A stretch of DNA of 64,000 nucleotides from Leptospira licerasiae serovar Varillal str. VAR 010 (GTDB lineage: Bacteria; Spirochaetota; Leptospiria; Leptospirales; Leptospiraceae), in assembly GCF_000244755.1 (NCBI RefSeq), contig NZ_AHOO02000011.1:458917-522916 (forward strand). Direction: 5' to 3'. The notes beneath the pieces were generated by a model. The model did not search any database. It was given only the letters and a program-made list of their open reading frames with translations, and was not told the DNA's origin. Positions 28,508-38,430 of the stretch are shown in pieces (position 1 is the stretch's first letter; every line of letters starts with the position of its first letter). A program made the position numbers and the translations under genes.

Positions 28508-30775
28508 ATGAGCTTATTATCCTTTGTTCCAAAGTATTTCGATTGGTTGAATAATGACGCTCCCCAAGGCGAGTCCGAAAAATATCCGGAAACAAATTCG
28601 GAATTCGAGAGTTCTATTCCTGGAATCTATATCTCGGGAGATCTGACAGGCGTTCCTCTTCTAAAATATTCCGTAAAGAGTGGCGTTTCGGTAATCCAGA
28701 GTATTTTACGAAAACCAAAAAAGAAAACAAAAGGTAATCTGGATGTTTTGATCATAGGAGCAGGACCGTCAGGGATCGCAGCCGGTATCGAAGCAAAGAA
28801 GAATGGGCTAGACTTCCTTATCTTAGAAGCGAACCAACCGTTTCATACGATTACAAGTTATCCAAAAGGTAAACCTATCTTTGCGGAACCTTCCGAACTA
28901 AAGGTGGATTCCCCTATCCAGATCAAAGATACGACCAAGGAAGATCTTCTCAAAAGCTTGGAAAAAGTATTAAAAAAGCATAAACTCCCTATTTTGAACG
29001 GTGAGAAGGTAGAAATGATCCAACCTTCTAGAGGATCGGAGCAAGGTTTTGAGATCCGAACCGAATCGGGAAAACAATTCCATACCACTTATGTAGTACT
29101 AGCGATAGGAAAATCAGGGGACAGTAGACGTTTAGGGATTCCCGGAGAAGAACAAGAAAACGTTTTTCATAGACTGATAGATCCCCAGGACTTTCGGGGA
29201 CAAAATACGTTAGTCATAGGGGGAGGAGATAGCGCAATAGAAGCGGCCCTCTCCCTAGTCGACGTTTCTTCTTCCGTTACGTTATCATACAGAGAGTCAG
29301 AAATTTCCAGACCGAAAGAAGAGAACAAACGTAAATTCGAAAAAGCAATCAAAGAAAATAAGATCAGGTTCGTACCGAATTCTACTCTCCAAAAATTCGG
29401 ATCCAAACAGGTTCTTATTAAACAAGGATCTAAGACAAGAACCGAAAAAATAGATTCTTCTCTAGTATTGATCGGATCCGAACCCCCTCTTTCTTTTCTC
29501 GAAAGAATAGGAATAAAGATCAGAAATTCACTTAACTCTAAAGAAGTCATAGGATTTGTTTCCTTATTCTCTTTCGCATTATTTTTATATTTTGGAAAGG
29601 CGTCTTTTTACGCGTCTTTTTGGTATTCTTGGGTAGCATTAGGTTCGGGGATCGTATTTGCACTTTCTTCCGTTCGTTTTTTATTTTCTAAAGGAACATT
29701 TTCCTCTTTGAGATGGAGAACATTCAAAAATCTTTATCTACTTTCTGCGGCACTTTACTTCTCTGCGGTGTATTTAAGCGCTAAATACTTGGGATTCTAT
29801 TTATTCGGGAAGTATCCAAACTTTCACTATACGGTTTTATATTCCGCCACCATATTATTTTTCGGGATCAGAAGGATCCAGGTCCGACCGACACAATACA
29901 TAAAATTACAAACGATAACTTTAATCCTCATACAGATATTCCCTCTCTTCCTATTGCCGGAGATCATTCTCCCATTCTTAGGAGATAAAGGAATATTAGG
30001 TCCTTCTAACGGGTTTTTACTCACCCAGGTTTTCCCGGACGGCGCCTACTGGAAAGCGTACGGATTTATCCTTGCTTGGCCTTTGAACATGGGAGTGTTA
30101 TACGACGGAGGGATCACTACCTTCTGGCTAATTTATGGATTTCTAATGAGCTTTGGGCTCATTCCTTATCTAGTCTATAAATTCGGAAAAGGTGCTTATT
30201 GCGGGTGGATCTGTTCCTGTGGCGGATTGGCGGAAACCCTGGGCGACGAGTACAGGAATAGAATGCCTCACGGAAAATTAGCTTACAAGTTGGAGCATTC
30301 AGGCCAATGGATCTTGCTCATCGCTGCAATTCTCACCGTGGCCAAACTCATCGGAAGTTCAGGACAATTTTTCTGGCCCTTGGAATTCGGCGCAGATTCG
30401 GTCAAAGTATATTATGATCTAATTGTAGACTTAGGTCTTGGCGGAGTTGTAGGAGTCGGAGCTTATTTTATGTTTTCCGGCAGGATCTGGTGCAGAATGT
30501 TTTGCCCGCTTTCGGCACTCATGCATATTTACGCTAAGTTCAGTAAGTTCCGGATCTTCTCCGAGAAGAAAAGATGTATCTCATGTAATATTTGCACTTC
30601 CGTTTGCCACCAAGGAATCGACGTAATGAATTATGCGAACAAGGGAAGGCCGATGGACAGCGTCCAGTGCGTCAGATGTTCGGCTTGTGTGGTAAATTGT
30701 CCTACTCAGGTTCTTTCTTTCGGAAAATTAGAGAAGAGCGGGCAAGTATTAGATACATTAAAAGCAGTTTTATAA
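28508..30775 (+). CDS. Flavoprotein oxidoreductase fused to a membrane polyferredoxin
   Basis: 755 aa in one frame. Residues about 1-340 are a thioredoxin-reductase-like FAD/NAD(P) module: N-terminal IPGIYISGDLTGVPLLK, FAD loop LIIGAGPSG near 80 and NAD(P) loop VIGGGDSAIEAALS near 235. Residues about 345-600 hold six or so transmembrane helices. The C-terminal part resembles NapH/NosR/CcoG: CGWICSCGG, WCRMFCPLSA, then two ferredoxin clusters CISCNICTSVCH and CVRCSACVVNCP. This would move electrons between a cytosolic nucleotide and a membrane or periplasmic acceptor; the acceptor is unknown. Its own transcription unit, with 54 nt to the TfoX-like gene. Confidence 0.88.
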   Translation: MSLLSFVPKYFDWLNNDAPQGESEKYPETNSEFESSIPGIYISGDLTGVPLLKYSVKSGVSVIQSILRKPKKKTKGNLDVLIIGAGPSGIAAGIEAKKNGLDFLILEANQPFHTITSYPKGKPIFAEPSELKVDSPIQIKDTTKEDLLKSLEKVLKKHKLPILNGEKVEMIQPSRGSEQGFEIRTESGKQFHTTYVVLAIGKSGDSRRLGIPGEEQENVFHRLIDPQDFRGQNTLVIGGGDSAIEAALSLVDVSSSVTLSYRESEISRPKEENKRKFEKAIKENKIRFVPNSTLQKFGSKQVLIKQGSKTRTEKIDSSLVLIGSEPPLSFLERIGIKIRNSLNSKEVIGFVSLFSFALFLYFGKASFYASFWYSWVALGSGIVFALSSVRFLFSKGTFSSLRWRTFKNLYLLSAALYFSAVYLSAKYLGFYLFGKYPNFHYTVLYSATILFFGIRRIQVRPTQYIKLQTITLILIQIFPLFLLPEIILPFLGDKGILGPSNGFLLTQVFPDGAYWKAYGFILAWPLNMGVLYDGGITTFWLIYGFLMSFGLIPYLVYKFGKGAYCGWICSCGGLAETLGDEYRNRMPHGKLAYKLEHSGQWILLIAAILTVAKLIGSSGQFFWPLEFGADSVKVYYDLIVDLGLGGVVGVGAYFMFSGRIWCRMFCPLSALMHIYAKFSKFRIFSEKKRCISCNICTSVCHQGIDVMNYANKGRPMDSVQCVRCSACVVNCPTQVLSFGKLEKSGQVLDTLKAVL

Positions 30776-30830
30776 GAGTATCGGATTTTCTTCTTGTCAA
30801 TTTATTGTACTCGGAGACAATCCCCTGCTT

Positions 30831-31328
30831 ATGAGTTCTTTTCTTACACATGTCCAAGACAGACTAAAAGTTTGCGGCCCCTTATCTTATAAGAATATGT
30901 TCGGAGGTTTTGGAGTATATTCCGGATCTCAAATTTTTGCAATGGTCATCAAAGATCGTTTGTATTTTAGAGTAGGACAATCCAACCAAGCAGAGTATGA
31001 ATCCGCGGGAATGGCTCCATTTACGTACGCGGGCAAAGACGGCAAACTTGTAAGAGTTTCCTATTGGGAAGTTCCGGAAGAAATTTTAGAAGATGACCAA
31101 GACCTTATATTCTGGTTCAGAAAATCTTTAGCGGAAGCAAATAAAGCTTCTTCTTTAAAAAAGAAATCTGCTCCCAAAAAGAAGGTCATAAAGTCGAAAG
31201 TATCTTCTTCCAAGAAGACAGTTGCAAAGAAAAAAGCGGCCCGCAAAAAATCGGCTAAACGTACCGTTAAGAAAACTGCTACTAAACGTAAAGTTGCGGC
31301 AAAAAAGAAGAAGGTCCGTTCTCGTTAG
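30831..31328 (+). CDS. TfoX N-terminal domain protein with histone H1-like basic tail
   Basis: 165 aa. Residues 1-105 match the TfoX/Sxy N-terminal domain (CGPLSYKNMFGGFGVYSGSQ, MVIKDRLYFRVG and a late WEVPEEILED). The last 55 residues are almost only Lys, Arg, Ala, Ser, Thr and Val, with repeated KKK, AKK and TKRK elements, like histone H1 or AlgP tails, and should bind DNA or RNA without sequence specificity. TfoX/Sxy regulates competence in gamma-proteobacteria; many short TfoX_N proteins elsewhere have no known role. The tail codes in a low-complexity A-rich stretch and could vary in length. Confidence 0.88.
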   Translation: MSSFLTHVQDRLKVCGPLSYKNMFGGFGVYSGSQIFAMVIKDRLYFRVGQSNQAEYESAGMAPFTYAGKDGKLVRVSYWEVPEEILEDDQDLIFWFRKSLAEANKASSLKKKSAPKKKVIKSKVSSSKKTVAKKKAARKKSAKRTVKKTATKRKVAAKKKKVRSR

Positions 31329-31423
31329 AACTCTTACAAACTGATAAAAATCAAGTCCTCCATACAAGGGTAGTCGCCAGTTTTTTCAATTTACTTTATT
31401 GAGCCGACTGCTACTCTGGAAGA

Positions 31424-31783
31424 ATGAAATCGAGATCGTTGAAAGTTCTGGTGGCATGCGCCTTACTTTCTATTCTCGTACCTGCATTCAATTGTGGACC
31501 CTTTTGCGAAATCGAAGCAGGCTCCTCGGAATCTTCTCCATGTCATCAGGACCAAAATCGGGATAGTGGTCCCGTATGCGATTGGGATCTTGTTTCCATC
31601 AAAAAAGAAATAGAGGACTCCCGCTCTATCCTACCTTTTCCTGTCCAAGTTTTTGAACATTTTAGAATAGGTTTCGAGGATTTAGTTCGGATCTTTTCCA
31701 TTTCCCGTTCGCAAATCGAATTCCAAAAACTTTCCCACTCGGAAACGCTTACTCATCTTTCCTTCATCCGAATTTTAATTTAG
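31424..31783 (+). CDS. Small exported Cys/His-containing protein, 119 aa
   Basis: No family recognised. Signal peptide in residues 1-24 ([21 protein letters not shown]), possibly a lipobox around NCG. The mature N-terminus is cysteine-rich (CGPFCE, PCHQDQ, VCDWD) and could bind metal; the remainder is a hydrophobic/helical tail. GGAAG is close (3 nt) to the ATG. It is directly upstream of the TolC and CzcA-like genes and separated from them only by the inverted repeat at 31784-31821, so a role as metal-binding accessory protein is a reasonable inference. Confidence 0.65.
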   Translation: MKSRSLKVLVACALLSILVPAFNCGPFCEIEAGSSESSPCHQDQNRDSGPVCDWDLVSIKKEIEDSRSILPFPVQVFEHFRIGFEDLVRIFSISRSQIEFQKLSHSETLTHLSFIRILI

Positions 31784-31821
31784 ACCTCGCATTATAATTT
31801 TCTGTTTTTATAATGTGAGGT
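31784..31821. promoter_or_regulatory. Inverted repeat between the small exported protein and TolC genes
   Basis: ACCTCGCATTATAA (31784-31797) and TTATAATGTGAGGT (31808-31821) form a 14-bp dyad with one mismatch and a 10-nt loop. It begins at the base after the stop codon of the small gene and covers the putative GTG start of TolC; a run of seven T follows 10 nt later. It may be an attenuator/terminator or an operator. Confidence 0.55.
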
Positions 31822-33116
31822 CATTGTGCGTTTTTTTGTTATACTCGTATTTTTATCTTTTTTTTTGGATATTGTCCCTGCCAACCCCGGCATCGGAGAA
31901 TGATACCGGAAAAGAATTGGATTTATATTCCATCATGGCAATCGCGGAGAAAAATTCTCCCTTACTTACCGCGATCCATTCCGATCTAGAAAGCCTTTTT
32001 TATAAAAGAAGGCAGGAAGGTAAGACACAAAACCCTTCCGTATATCTCGATTACGGACAAAGAACAGCGGCGGATGAATCCGGAGCCGAATACGCGATCC
32101 AAATGGAACAACCCGTTTATTTTCCCGGTAGGAAGGAACTCAAACAACTTTTAGTGGATAATGATTCCAAGATAAAGGAAGTCCAACAGATCGAAGCTTA
32201 TAATTCAATTCGTCTTAGTTCGATTAAATTCGCCTATCGTTATCTCGTAGCAGCGGATAAAAAGAACCACGTCAAAGAAAGGCTTAAAAGGCTTTCTTTG
32301 ATCGAAAGTTATATTAAAGCCAGACCATTTTTCACCCCTCAAGCAAAAACGGATTTATTTATCATAGAGACCAAAATTTTAGCTCTGCGAAAACATTTTA
32401 ACGATCTGGAACTTGGAGCCGCAAAAGATTATGAATCCTTAAACTTATATTTGAGACAAGAATCCGTCCCGAATTTAAAAATTCCTTATTTCCGATCCGG
32501 AGTGAAATTTGATCGCAAAGACCTGGAAAAAAAAGCGGTATCCCAAAACCCTTCCATCCTCGCCGCCAGAGGAGAATTGGACAAGGCGCGAACGGAACTT
32601 AGACTAGCTAATCTGGAAAAATATCCGGACTATTCCATCACAAGTCAGATCGGAGAGGATAAATCGGGGGTTGCAAACAGATTTTACGATTTCGGACTGA
32701 AGTTCCGTATCCCAGTTTGGGACCAATTCCAGAATAAAGTAGCTTCTGCAGAGACAAATATGAAATCGAAGCAAGATAGGCTAATATATCAAGAAAACTT
32801 AATACAAACTTCTTTTAGCCAAGCATTTCTGGACTATGAACAAACCAAAGCAAATCTAAAACTTTACGATCTGACCCAGTTGGACCGTATCGATCGAGAT
32901 CTAAACTTCGCGGATATGGAATTCAAGCGAGGTAGGATACAACTCATAAGCTATCTGGAGTTGGAAAACCAACTACATGAAACGCATCATGCGGTTCTGG
33001 ACGCTCAAATTTCGCATTTAGAAAGTCTTCTGAACCTGCTTTATATCACGAATGAAAAAGATATTTTAGGAGTAATGGGCAATGCTAGCCAGACTTTTGA
33101 ATACCAGCCTAAATAA
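31815..33116 (+). CDS. TolC-family outer-membrane efflux protein
   Basis: About 433 aa with an N-terminal export signal ([18 protein letters not shown]) and the paired helical repeats of outer-membrane factor proteins; conserved segments include [35 protein letters not shown] and [11 protein letters not shown]. It should form the outer-membrane duct for the RND pump encoded next. The start is uncertain: GTG at 31815 lies inside the inverted repeat and lacks a Shine-Dalgarno, and in-frame TTG codons at 31824 and 31836 would also leave a working signal peptide. The 3' end overlaps the pump gene by 35 nt. Confidence 0.88.
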   Translation: MRSLCVFLLYSYFYLFFWILSLPTPASENDTGKELDLYSIMAIAEKNSPLLTAIHSDLESLFYKRRQEGKTQNPSVYLDYGQRTAADESGAEYAIQMEQPVYFPGRKELKQLLVDNDSKIKEVQQIEAYNSIRLSSIKFAYRYLVAADKKNHVKERLKRLSLIESYIKARPFFTPQAKTDLFIIETKILALRKHFNDLELGAAKDYESLNLYLRQESVPNLKIPYFRSGVKFDRKDLEKKAVSQNPSILAARGELDKARTELRLANLEKYPDYSITSQIGEDKSGVANRFYDFGLKFRIPVWDQFQNKVASAETNMKSKQDRLIYQENLIQTSFSQAFLDYEQTKANLKLYDLTQLDRIDRDLNFADMEFKRGRIQLISYLELENQLHETHHAVLDAQISHLESLLNLLYITNEKDILGVMGNASQTFEYQPK

Positions 33117-36100
33117 CCCATTCTTATCCGTAGGACTGGTTTCGTTTTTATTAATATTCTCATTTTATACGTTAAATGAAGTTCCTATAGATGCCGTGCC
33201 GGACATCACAAACATACAGGTGATCGTTACCACTGATACGGGTTCATTGGACCCCGAACAAGTAGAGAAGGTAATCACATTCCCGTTAGAGACGGAACTT
33301 TTAGGACTGCCGAATTTAATCGACGTACGCTCCGTATCTAAATTCGGTTTATCTAATATATCTTTGATCTTCAAAGAGACTACGGATATTTACCAGGCAC
33401 GGGCCATGGTCGCGGAAAGGATTTCCAGCGCTAAGAAAAAGCTCCCCCCTGGGGCCACTCCTACAATAGTACCGAACACCACAGGACTAGGGGAGATCTT
33501 TTTTTACTCGGTAGAAGCAGTTCCCGATTCCGAATTGGACAGACTTCCGGAAGAGAGAAAACTTTTATATTTAAGGACTATCCAAGATTATGTGATCCGT
33601 CCTCAGATCAAAGCAATGGTCCCAGGAATCGTGGAAGTGGACTCCAACGGAGGTTACGAAAAAGAGATCCATATAGATCTCGATCCGAACCGAATGAAAC
33701 GCTGGGGACTTTCCATCGATCAGATCATCCGGGATATTTCTACGATCGGAGAAAGTTTCGGCGGTGGTTTTATAGAGAACTCGGGAAAAATTTCCATCGT
33801 AAGAGCTTACGGACTTAAAAAAAATCTGAATGAGATCGCTGCAATTTCCGTTCGAAGGACTCTCACAGGAGCTTCCGTAAAGGTTTCAGATATAGCGGAC
33901 GTGAACGAACATGGCACTCCAAGGCTGGGAGGGGCAAGCTCGAACGGAAAAGAAATCGTTCTAGGCACTGCCTTAATGTTAAAAGGAGAAAACAGTTACA
34001 AAGTAAATGAAGATCTCCATAAAGCCGTTTCGAATCTAAGCTTACCTGAAAATGTAAGAGTAAGGATCTTATTAGAAAGATCCTTCTTGATACAGTCCAC
34101 TATCAAAACGGTCTTAAAAAACCTGGGAGAAGGTGCAATCTTAGTAATACTTACACTTTTTCTAATATTATTCAATCTAAGAGCCTCTCTGATTGTTGCA
34201 TTGATCATCCCTGGCTCCATGTTGCTTGCTTCCGTTTGTATGAGATTTTTCGGTATCTCCGCCAACTTAATGAGCTTAGGAGCGATCGACTTCGGATTAT
34301 TAGTTGATGCTTCCATTGTGATCACCGAAAACGTTCTCTCTAAATTCGAGACCGGAAAGTTCTCAAACAACGAAGAAAAACGAAAAGCCATATTGGATTC
34401 TTCCTTAGAAGTTTTAAAGCCGGTATCTTTCGGGATCTTGGTGATCATGTTGGTCTATGTTCCGATCCTGACTTTGGATGGAATTCCGGGAAGAATGTTC
34501 CGACCTATGGCTGAGACGGTACTTCTGGCCTTGGGATTTAGTTTATTTCTAGCCGTTTTCCTTCTCCCTCCCCTTTTGTATTTTTTCCTATCACCCAAAA
34601 ACTTAGGAGAGCACAGCAAGAAAAAGGACAGCAAGATCGTAAATTGGTACGCGGAAAAATTACCTAAGATTCTGGATCAGCCTCGTAAGATCATTATATA
34701 TTCCTTAATATTCTTTGTAGTTACGCTTCTTATCTATTTTAGAATGGGAACAGTCTTCCTTCCGAAATTAACCGAAGGAGACTTGATGTTAGTAATCGTT
34801 CGAAATGGGAATACCGGATTAGAGGAAAGTTTAAAAGAACAGAAAGAATTGGAACTTTTCTTAGGCAAAATGCCGGAAGTCGAAAGTGTATTTTCTAGGA
34901 TCGGCACAAGTTCAGTGGCAAACGACCCAATGGGACCGTTTAATGCCGACACATTCATCATCCTAAAAAAGGACGTACTTCCGGACCTTTTGGGTAAGAC
35001 AACCTGGGAAAATTTTTTAGATAAAATAGAAACATCCGTAAAAGAAAAATTCCCGGAATCGGAACTTACATTAAGCCAACCGTTGGAGGCTAGATTTAAC
35101 GAACTATTAGAAGGTAGTAGAGCAGACATAAGCGTAAGGATCTTGGGAAAAGACCTAAACGTTCTACTCCAACTACAGGAAGAATTAAAAAACACACTAG
35201 AAAAAATTCCCGGGGCCGCAGAAGTAGAATTAGATCCCATCATGGCATTAAGAAAATCGAATGTAATCGATGTGATCCCGGACAGTACAAAACTCAAATA
35301 CTATAATATTTCATTACCTTTATTCAACTCGGTATTGGAAAGTTCGATGAGCGGATTCGAGTTAGGAGGATTTTACGAAGAAGAAGTCAGATTCCCTATT
35401 AAGATCAGACTCTCGGAAGAATTCCGAAATAGAGAATCCGAAATAGGAGATATCAACGTAGGAACGGACGACGGAGGCACAGTGCCTATCCGACTTTTGG
35501 CTTCGATCCAAAAAAAGGAGAAGGTAATGACCATCTCCAGAAATAAGTCCAGAAGATTCGTAGCCGTGTCAGTGAATTTAAGAGGAAGAGATTTAGAAGG
35601 CTTTTACAAAGAAGCGATCTCCCAAGTCTCTAAATTAAAAATTCCTAATGGATATTCCATTTTTTGGGGAGGGCAAATAGAAAACCTTTCCCTAGCAAAA
35701 CAAAAGTTATCCATGATCATACCTGCAACCTTGTTCATGATCTTTACGGTTCTATACTTAGGACTCAGATCCATTAAACAGGCCTTGTTAGTATTCTTTT
35801 GTGTTCCTTTCGCGTTAACCGGCGGAATCTGGTTCCTTTTCCTAAGAGGAATGGATTTAAGCGTGTCGGCATTCGTCGGATGTATCGCACTTTCCGGCAT
35901 CGCCGTTTTGAACGGACTCGTTAAATTATACACAATCGATCGGATCCGGGCAGAAAGCAAACTTAACGTAAGAGACGCAGTTTTAGAAGGTGCGGTCAGT
36001 AGGATTCGTCCCGTAGTCATGACCGCATTAGTAGCATCTTTCGGATTCATTCCTATGGCATTCGGAACAGGATTAGGAGCGGAGGTCCAAAAACCTCTTG

Positions 36101-36189
36101 CTACGGTAGTGATCGGAGGAATTTTTTCTTCCACGATCCTGACCCTGGTTTTACTGCCTGCATTCTACTATTGGTTAGAAAAAGAATAA
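33082..36189 (+). CDS. CzcA/CusA-family heavy-metal RND efflux transporter
   Basis: 1035-aa inner-membrane pump of normal length, with TM1 at residues 13-30, two large periplasmic loops and two blocks of TM helices. HME-RND marks are [16 protein letters not shown] near the N-terminus, the proton-relay helix [19 protein letters not shown] near 400 and the late [19 protein letters not shown]. It would export divalent or monovalent metal cations. ATG at 33082 has AGGAG at 33068-33072, inside the end of the TolC gene. No membrane-fusion (CzcB/CusB) gene is found before, between or after these two genes, which is unusual. A terminator follows at 36202. Confidence 0.93.
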   Translation: MLARLLNTSLNNPFLSVGLVSFLLIFSFYTLNEVPIDAVPDITNIQVIVTTDTGSLDPEQVEKVITFPLETELLGLPNLIDVRSVSKFGLSNISLIFKETTDIYQARAMVAERISSAKKKLPPGATPTIVPNTTGLGEIFFYSVEAVPDSELDRLPEERKLLYLRTIQDYVIRPQIKAMVPGIVEVDSNGGYEKEIHIDLDPNRMKRWGLSIDQIIRDISTIGESFGGGFIENSGKISIVRAYGLKKNLNEIAAISVRRTLTGASVKVSDIADVNEHGTPRLGGASSNGKEIVLGTALMLKGENSYKVNEDLHKAVSNLSLPENVRVRILLERSFLIQSTIKTVLKNLGEGAILVILTLFLILFNLRASLIVALIIPGSMLLASVCMRFFGISANLMSLGAIDFGLLVDASIVITENVLSKFETGKFSNNEEKRKAILDSSLEVLKPVSFGILVIMLVYVPILTLDGIPGRMFRPMAETVLLALGFSLFLAVFLLPPLLYFFLSPKNLGEHSKKKDSKIVNWYAEKLPKILDQPRKIIIYSLIFFVVTLLIYFRMGTVFLPKLTEGDLMLVIVRNGNTGLEESLKEQKELELFLGKMPEVESVFSRIGTSSVANDPMGPFNADTFIILKKDVLPDLLGKTTWENFLDKIETSVKEKFPESELTLSQPLEARFNELLEGSRADISVRILGKDLNVLLQLQEELKNTLEKIPGAAEVELDPIMALRKSNVIDVIPDSTKLKYYNISLPLFNSVLESSMSGFELGGFYEEEVRFPIKIRLSEEFRNRESEIGDINVGTDDGGTVPIRLLASIQKKEKVMTISRNKSRRFVAVSVNLRGRDLEGFYKEAISQVSKLKIPNGYSIFWGGQIENLSLAKQKLSMIIPATLFMIFTVLYLGLRSIKQALLVFFCVPFALTGGIWFLFLRGMDLSVSAFVGCIALSGIAVLNGLVKLYTIDRIRAESKLNVRDAVLEGAVSRIRPVVMTALVASFGFIPMAFGTGLGAEVQKPLATVVIGGIFSSTILTLVLLPAFYYWLEKE

Positions 36190-36201
36190 ATCTTGATTTT
36201 T

Positions 36202-36232
36202 GTCCGGCTGGGATTAGCAACCACAGCCGGAC
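36202..36232 (+). terminator. Rho-independent terminator after the efflux genes
   Basis: GTCCGGCTG (36202-36210) pairs perfectly with CAGCCGGAC (36224-36232), 13-nt loop, followed by the T-rich GATTTTAGGTTTTCTTTC. It lies 12 nt after the pump stop codon. Confidence 0.75.
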
Positions 36233-36283
36233 GATTTTAGGTTTTCTTTCTTCTTCTTAAAGGAATACCAAAGCTAGATCCCG

Positions 36284-36454
36284 GCAAACAAAACCGAAGA
36301 AATAGAATCCAAGATCAAAGTTTTGAAAGAGTATAAGAATTTTTTAAAGTCTTCTTTGGAATGTTGCGGCCCGGAAACAAAAGAATGCCATCTTTGGGGT
36401 CCGCCTAATCGATTTAGAACGATTCCTAGTAAGAAAAATAATTTACTAACCTGA
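36284..36454 (+). pseudogene. Remnant or start-less small gene
   Basis: Between the efflux terminator and the next lipoprotein, a 56-residue protein-like stretch is open from just after a TAG at 36275-36277 to TGA at 36452-36454. It reads ANKTEEIESKIKVLKEYKNF and later SSLECCGPETKECHLWGPPN, with a CC/C pattern. The only usual start codon is an internal TTG at 36323 with no Shine-Dalgarno. It may be a gene that lost its 5' end. The rest of the 36233-36518 gap shows nothing. Confidence 0.35.
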
Positions 36455-36518
36455 ATTTTATGATTTTTTAGAAATTTATTTCAATCTTGATTGTTATACT
36501 GAGCAACGGAGAAAAACG

Positions 36519-37085
36519 ATGATCTCTCGGTTTTGCATTTCTTTTGTCATCTTTTCCACATTTTTTGCCTGCAATAAAGCAGATCCAATTTCTTTGGATG
36601 CCTCCAAAACGATATCCGGCGTGGCCATGGATTTTAGTTTTTCTGAGATGATCGCTCTTTCTACACCTCAATCCACTGAATCGGACTCTGATTCTTGGAA
36701 CTGTGCATTTTCTATCAACTGTCAAAACGTTTATAGTTTAAATTTCAACCAGGCCGATACATTGACTATTGCTGTAAGTTCCGTGACTGGCTCCTCGGTT
36801 GTGAGACTTGCTGTATTTTCCGGAACTACTTTGAATGGGACAAATCTAATCAATGGTAGTACGACCGACAGGGAATGTGTAGGGCAAGATACTAACGACA
36901 CAGTTGCGGTTTCCATACCAAGCGCGGGACCTTATTCCCTCACGGTAGGAAGAGACTGGAATTATAGCGCCGGAGCAAGTGGAACATACTCTCTAAATCT
37001 TTCCTCGTCTTTAGTAAGTATGCTCGGGTTCACAAAAACATCTTCGAATACGGCAACTCAATCTACCGGCTTTAGCTGTCCTTAA
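36519..37085 (+). CDS. Hypothetical lipoprotein, 188 aa
   Basis: No family recognised with certainty. The signal ISRFCISFVIFSTFFAC ends in a lipobox (FFAC, Cys18), so it is a lipoprotein. The mature part is Ser/Thr/Asn-rich and beta-strand-like; residues about 68-165 (VYSLNFNQADTLTIAVSSV ... GPYSLTVGRDW) resemble the bacterial pre-peptidase C-terminal (PPC) beta-sandwich, in which a tryptophan- and aspartate-bearing strand alternates with turn segments. Two or three cysteines (NCAFSINCQ, REC) could form disulfides. It ends 1 nt before the convergent DUF3095 gene stop. Confidence 0.75.
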   Translation: MISRFCISFVIFSTFFACNKADPISLDASKTISGVAMDFSFSEMIALSTPQSTESDSDSWNCAFSINCQNVYSLNFNQADTLTIAVSSVTGSSVVRLAVFSGTTLNGTNLINGSTTDRECVGQDTNDTVAVSIPSAGPYSLTVGRDWNYSAGASGTYSLNLSSSLVSMLGFTKTSSNTATQSTGFSCP

Positions 37086-37086
37086 A

Positions 37087-38283
37087 TTAAGCGGCTACAG
37101 AACTCAATTTTTTCTTGAGGACTGTGGCGGCTAATGCGTAACCTCCGCCTGCTCCATCAATAAAATGAACTTCTCTTTCCGTTCCTGCATGTAAAAGGCA
37201 GGTCATTAATGCTCTATCTGAAATATGAATTCCGAAATGTAGTTTGCCGGACTTCTCCGCTTCCGCCAAACTGGACTCTAGTTTTTTTCGATCTATCGTA
37301 TCGGAAGCGAAGACCATTTTAAATGTTCCGTCAAATTTCCTAAAATCGGAAGAAATGATTTGGTAGTTTTTCAACTTATTCAATTTATAATGGAAAGCTT
37401 TTAAAGGAAGATTCCAGCGGATCGCAAGCTCCGCACCGTATGTCTCGAATTTAATTTTCCAAAGATACAGTTTTTTTAATATACTATTTCCTTTTGAAGA
37501 TGCGATCGCTTCCTTCTTCAGAACAGAAGAAGAATGTTCGATGATCAAATTTTCCTCTCTCAAAGGATGATATTCCCTTTCGGAACCGTAAAGAGAATCG
37601 ATCAAGGAAAGCAGGCCAGATAAGGTTTTTGCAGCTTCCGAATCAGAATCCGAATTGATCTTTACAATGAGTGCAACCATCTCCCCTTTCGGACTTTGGA
37701 TATCCTTCCATCTGCAAGTAAAACCTGAAAAATCAGCGCGTATATTTGGAATATAAGAATTGTCCGTTAAATACTTTGAGTTCGGTTCTTTGATCTTATT
37801 CTCCGCATATGCCGCACCGGTCCCACCCAAAACAGCCTGAGTATAATGTTTGGAGATCCTAAGTTTAGCCATAGTCAAACTATGGCCCGCTTCATAAATA
37901 TCGGAAACAGGCACAAATCCGATTCTAAGATCCATCTTAAAATAATCTCTTACAAACTCTCTTGTATCGGCAAGTATATCCCGAATCTCGTTTAATCTTG
38001 AACCGGGAAGCAAGATAGTTACGCCGTCTCCTCCAAAGAAGAATGGGAACTCCATATCCTTGAGAAGATTAGTGATCCCCATCAAGGTCAGTCCTCCGGC
38101 CATATTCACATCTTTATATCTGCCTTCTAAAATTGCTTCCGTAGACTTTACTATGTCCGTTACGATCACTATCCAATCATCTGGAACCTTTCTGTAATGT
38201 TTACTATCCGTAACTTCCGAAAATTGGGAAATCTCCGGAAGTTCCTTATAAAAGTTTATGGTAGAATGTGATAGGATATTCAT
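37087..38283 (-). CDS. DUF3095 protein, class III cyclase-like
   Basis: 398 aa, normal for DUF3095. The N-terminal half looks like a class III nucleotidyl cyclase fold: PDDWIVIVTDIVKSTEAI holds the first metal-binding aspartate and FPFFFGGDGVTILLPG the second turn. The C-terminal half carries KLHFGIHISDRALMTCLLH, the DUF3095-specific end. Cyclase or other nucleotide activity has not been assigned to the family to my knowledge. It stands alone, convergent with the lipoprotein and divergent from the proline genes. Confidence 0.88.
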   Translation of the reverse strand: MNILSHSTINFYKELPEISQFSEVTDSKHYRKVPDDWIVIVTDIVKSTEAILEGRYKDVNMAGGLTLMGITNLLKDMEFPFFFGGDGVTILLPGSRLNEIRDILADTREFVRDYFKMDLRIGFVPVSDIYEAGHSLTMAKLRISKHYTQAVLGGTGAAYAENKIKEPNSKYLTDNSYIPNIRADFSGFTCRWKDIQSPKGEMVALIVKINSDSDSEAAKTLSGLLSLIDSLYGSEREYHPLREENLIIEHSSSVLKKEAIASSKGNSILKKLYLWKIKFETYGAELAIRWNLPLKAFHYKLNKLKNYQIISSDFRKFDGTFKMVFASDTIDRKKLESSLAEAEKSGKLHFGIHISDRALMTCLLHAGTEREVHFIDGAGGGYALAATVLKKKLSSVAA

Positions 38284-38430
38284 CAGTTGGCCTACCGAAC
38301 TTTGACTGACGTTCTTCCCTAAATGTCATGCTTTTTTCCAACTCGTAATATTTGATTTGGGAATAGTAGATGCAAAAGCGTTTCAAAAAGGTTCGCATGG
38401 CAAAACTGCTTGGGATCATAGCATAATAGA

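Noticed and set aside
34734..36134. Two minus-strand open frames of 176-187 codons inside the RND pump gene
   Set aside because: Antisense to a conserved pump with intact motifs; composition is typical of reverse-frame shadows.
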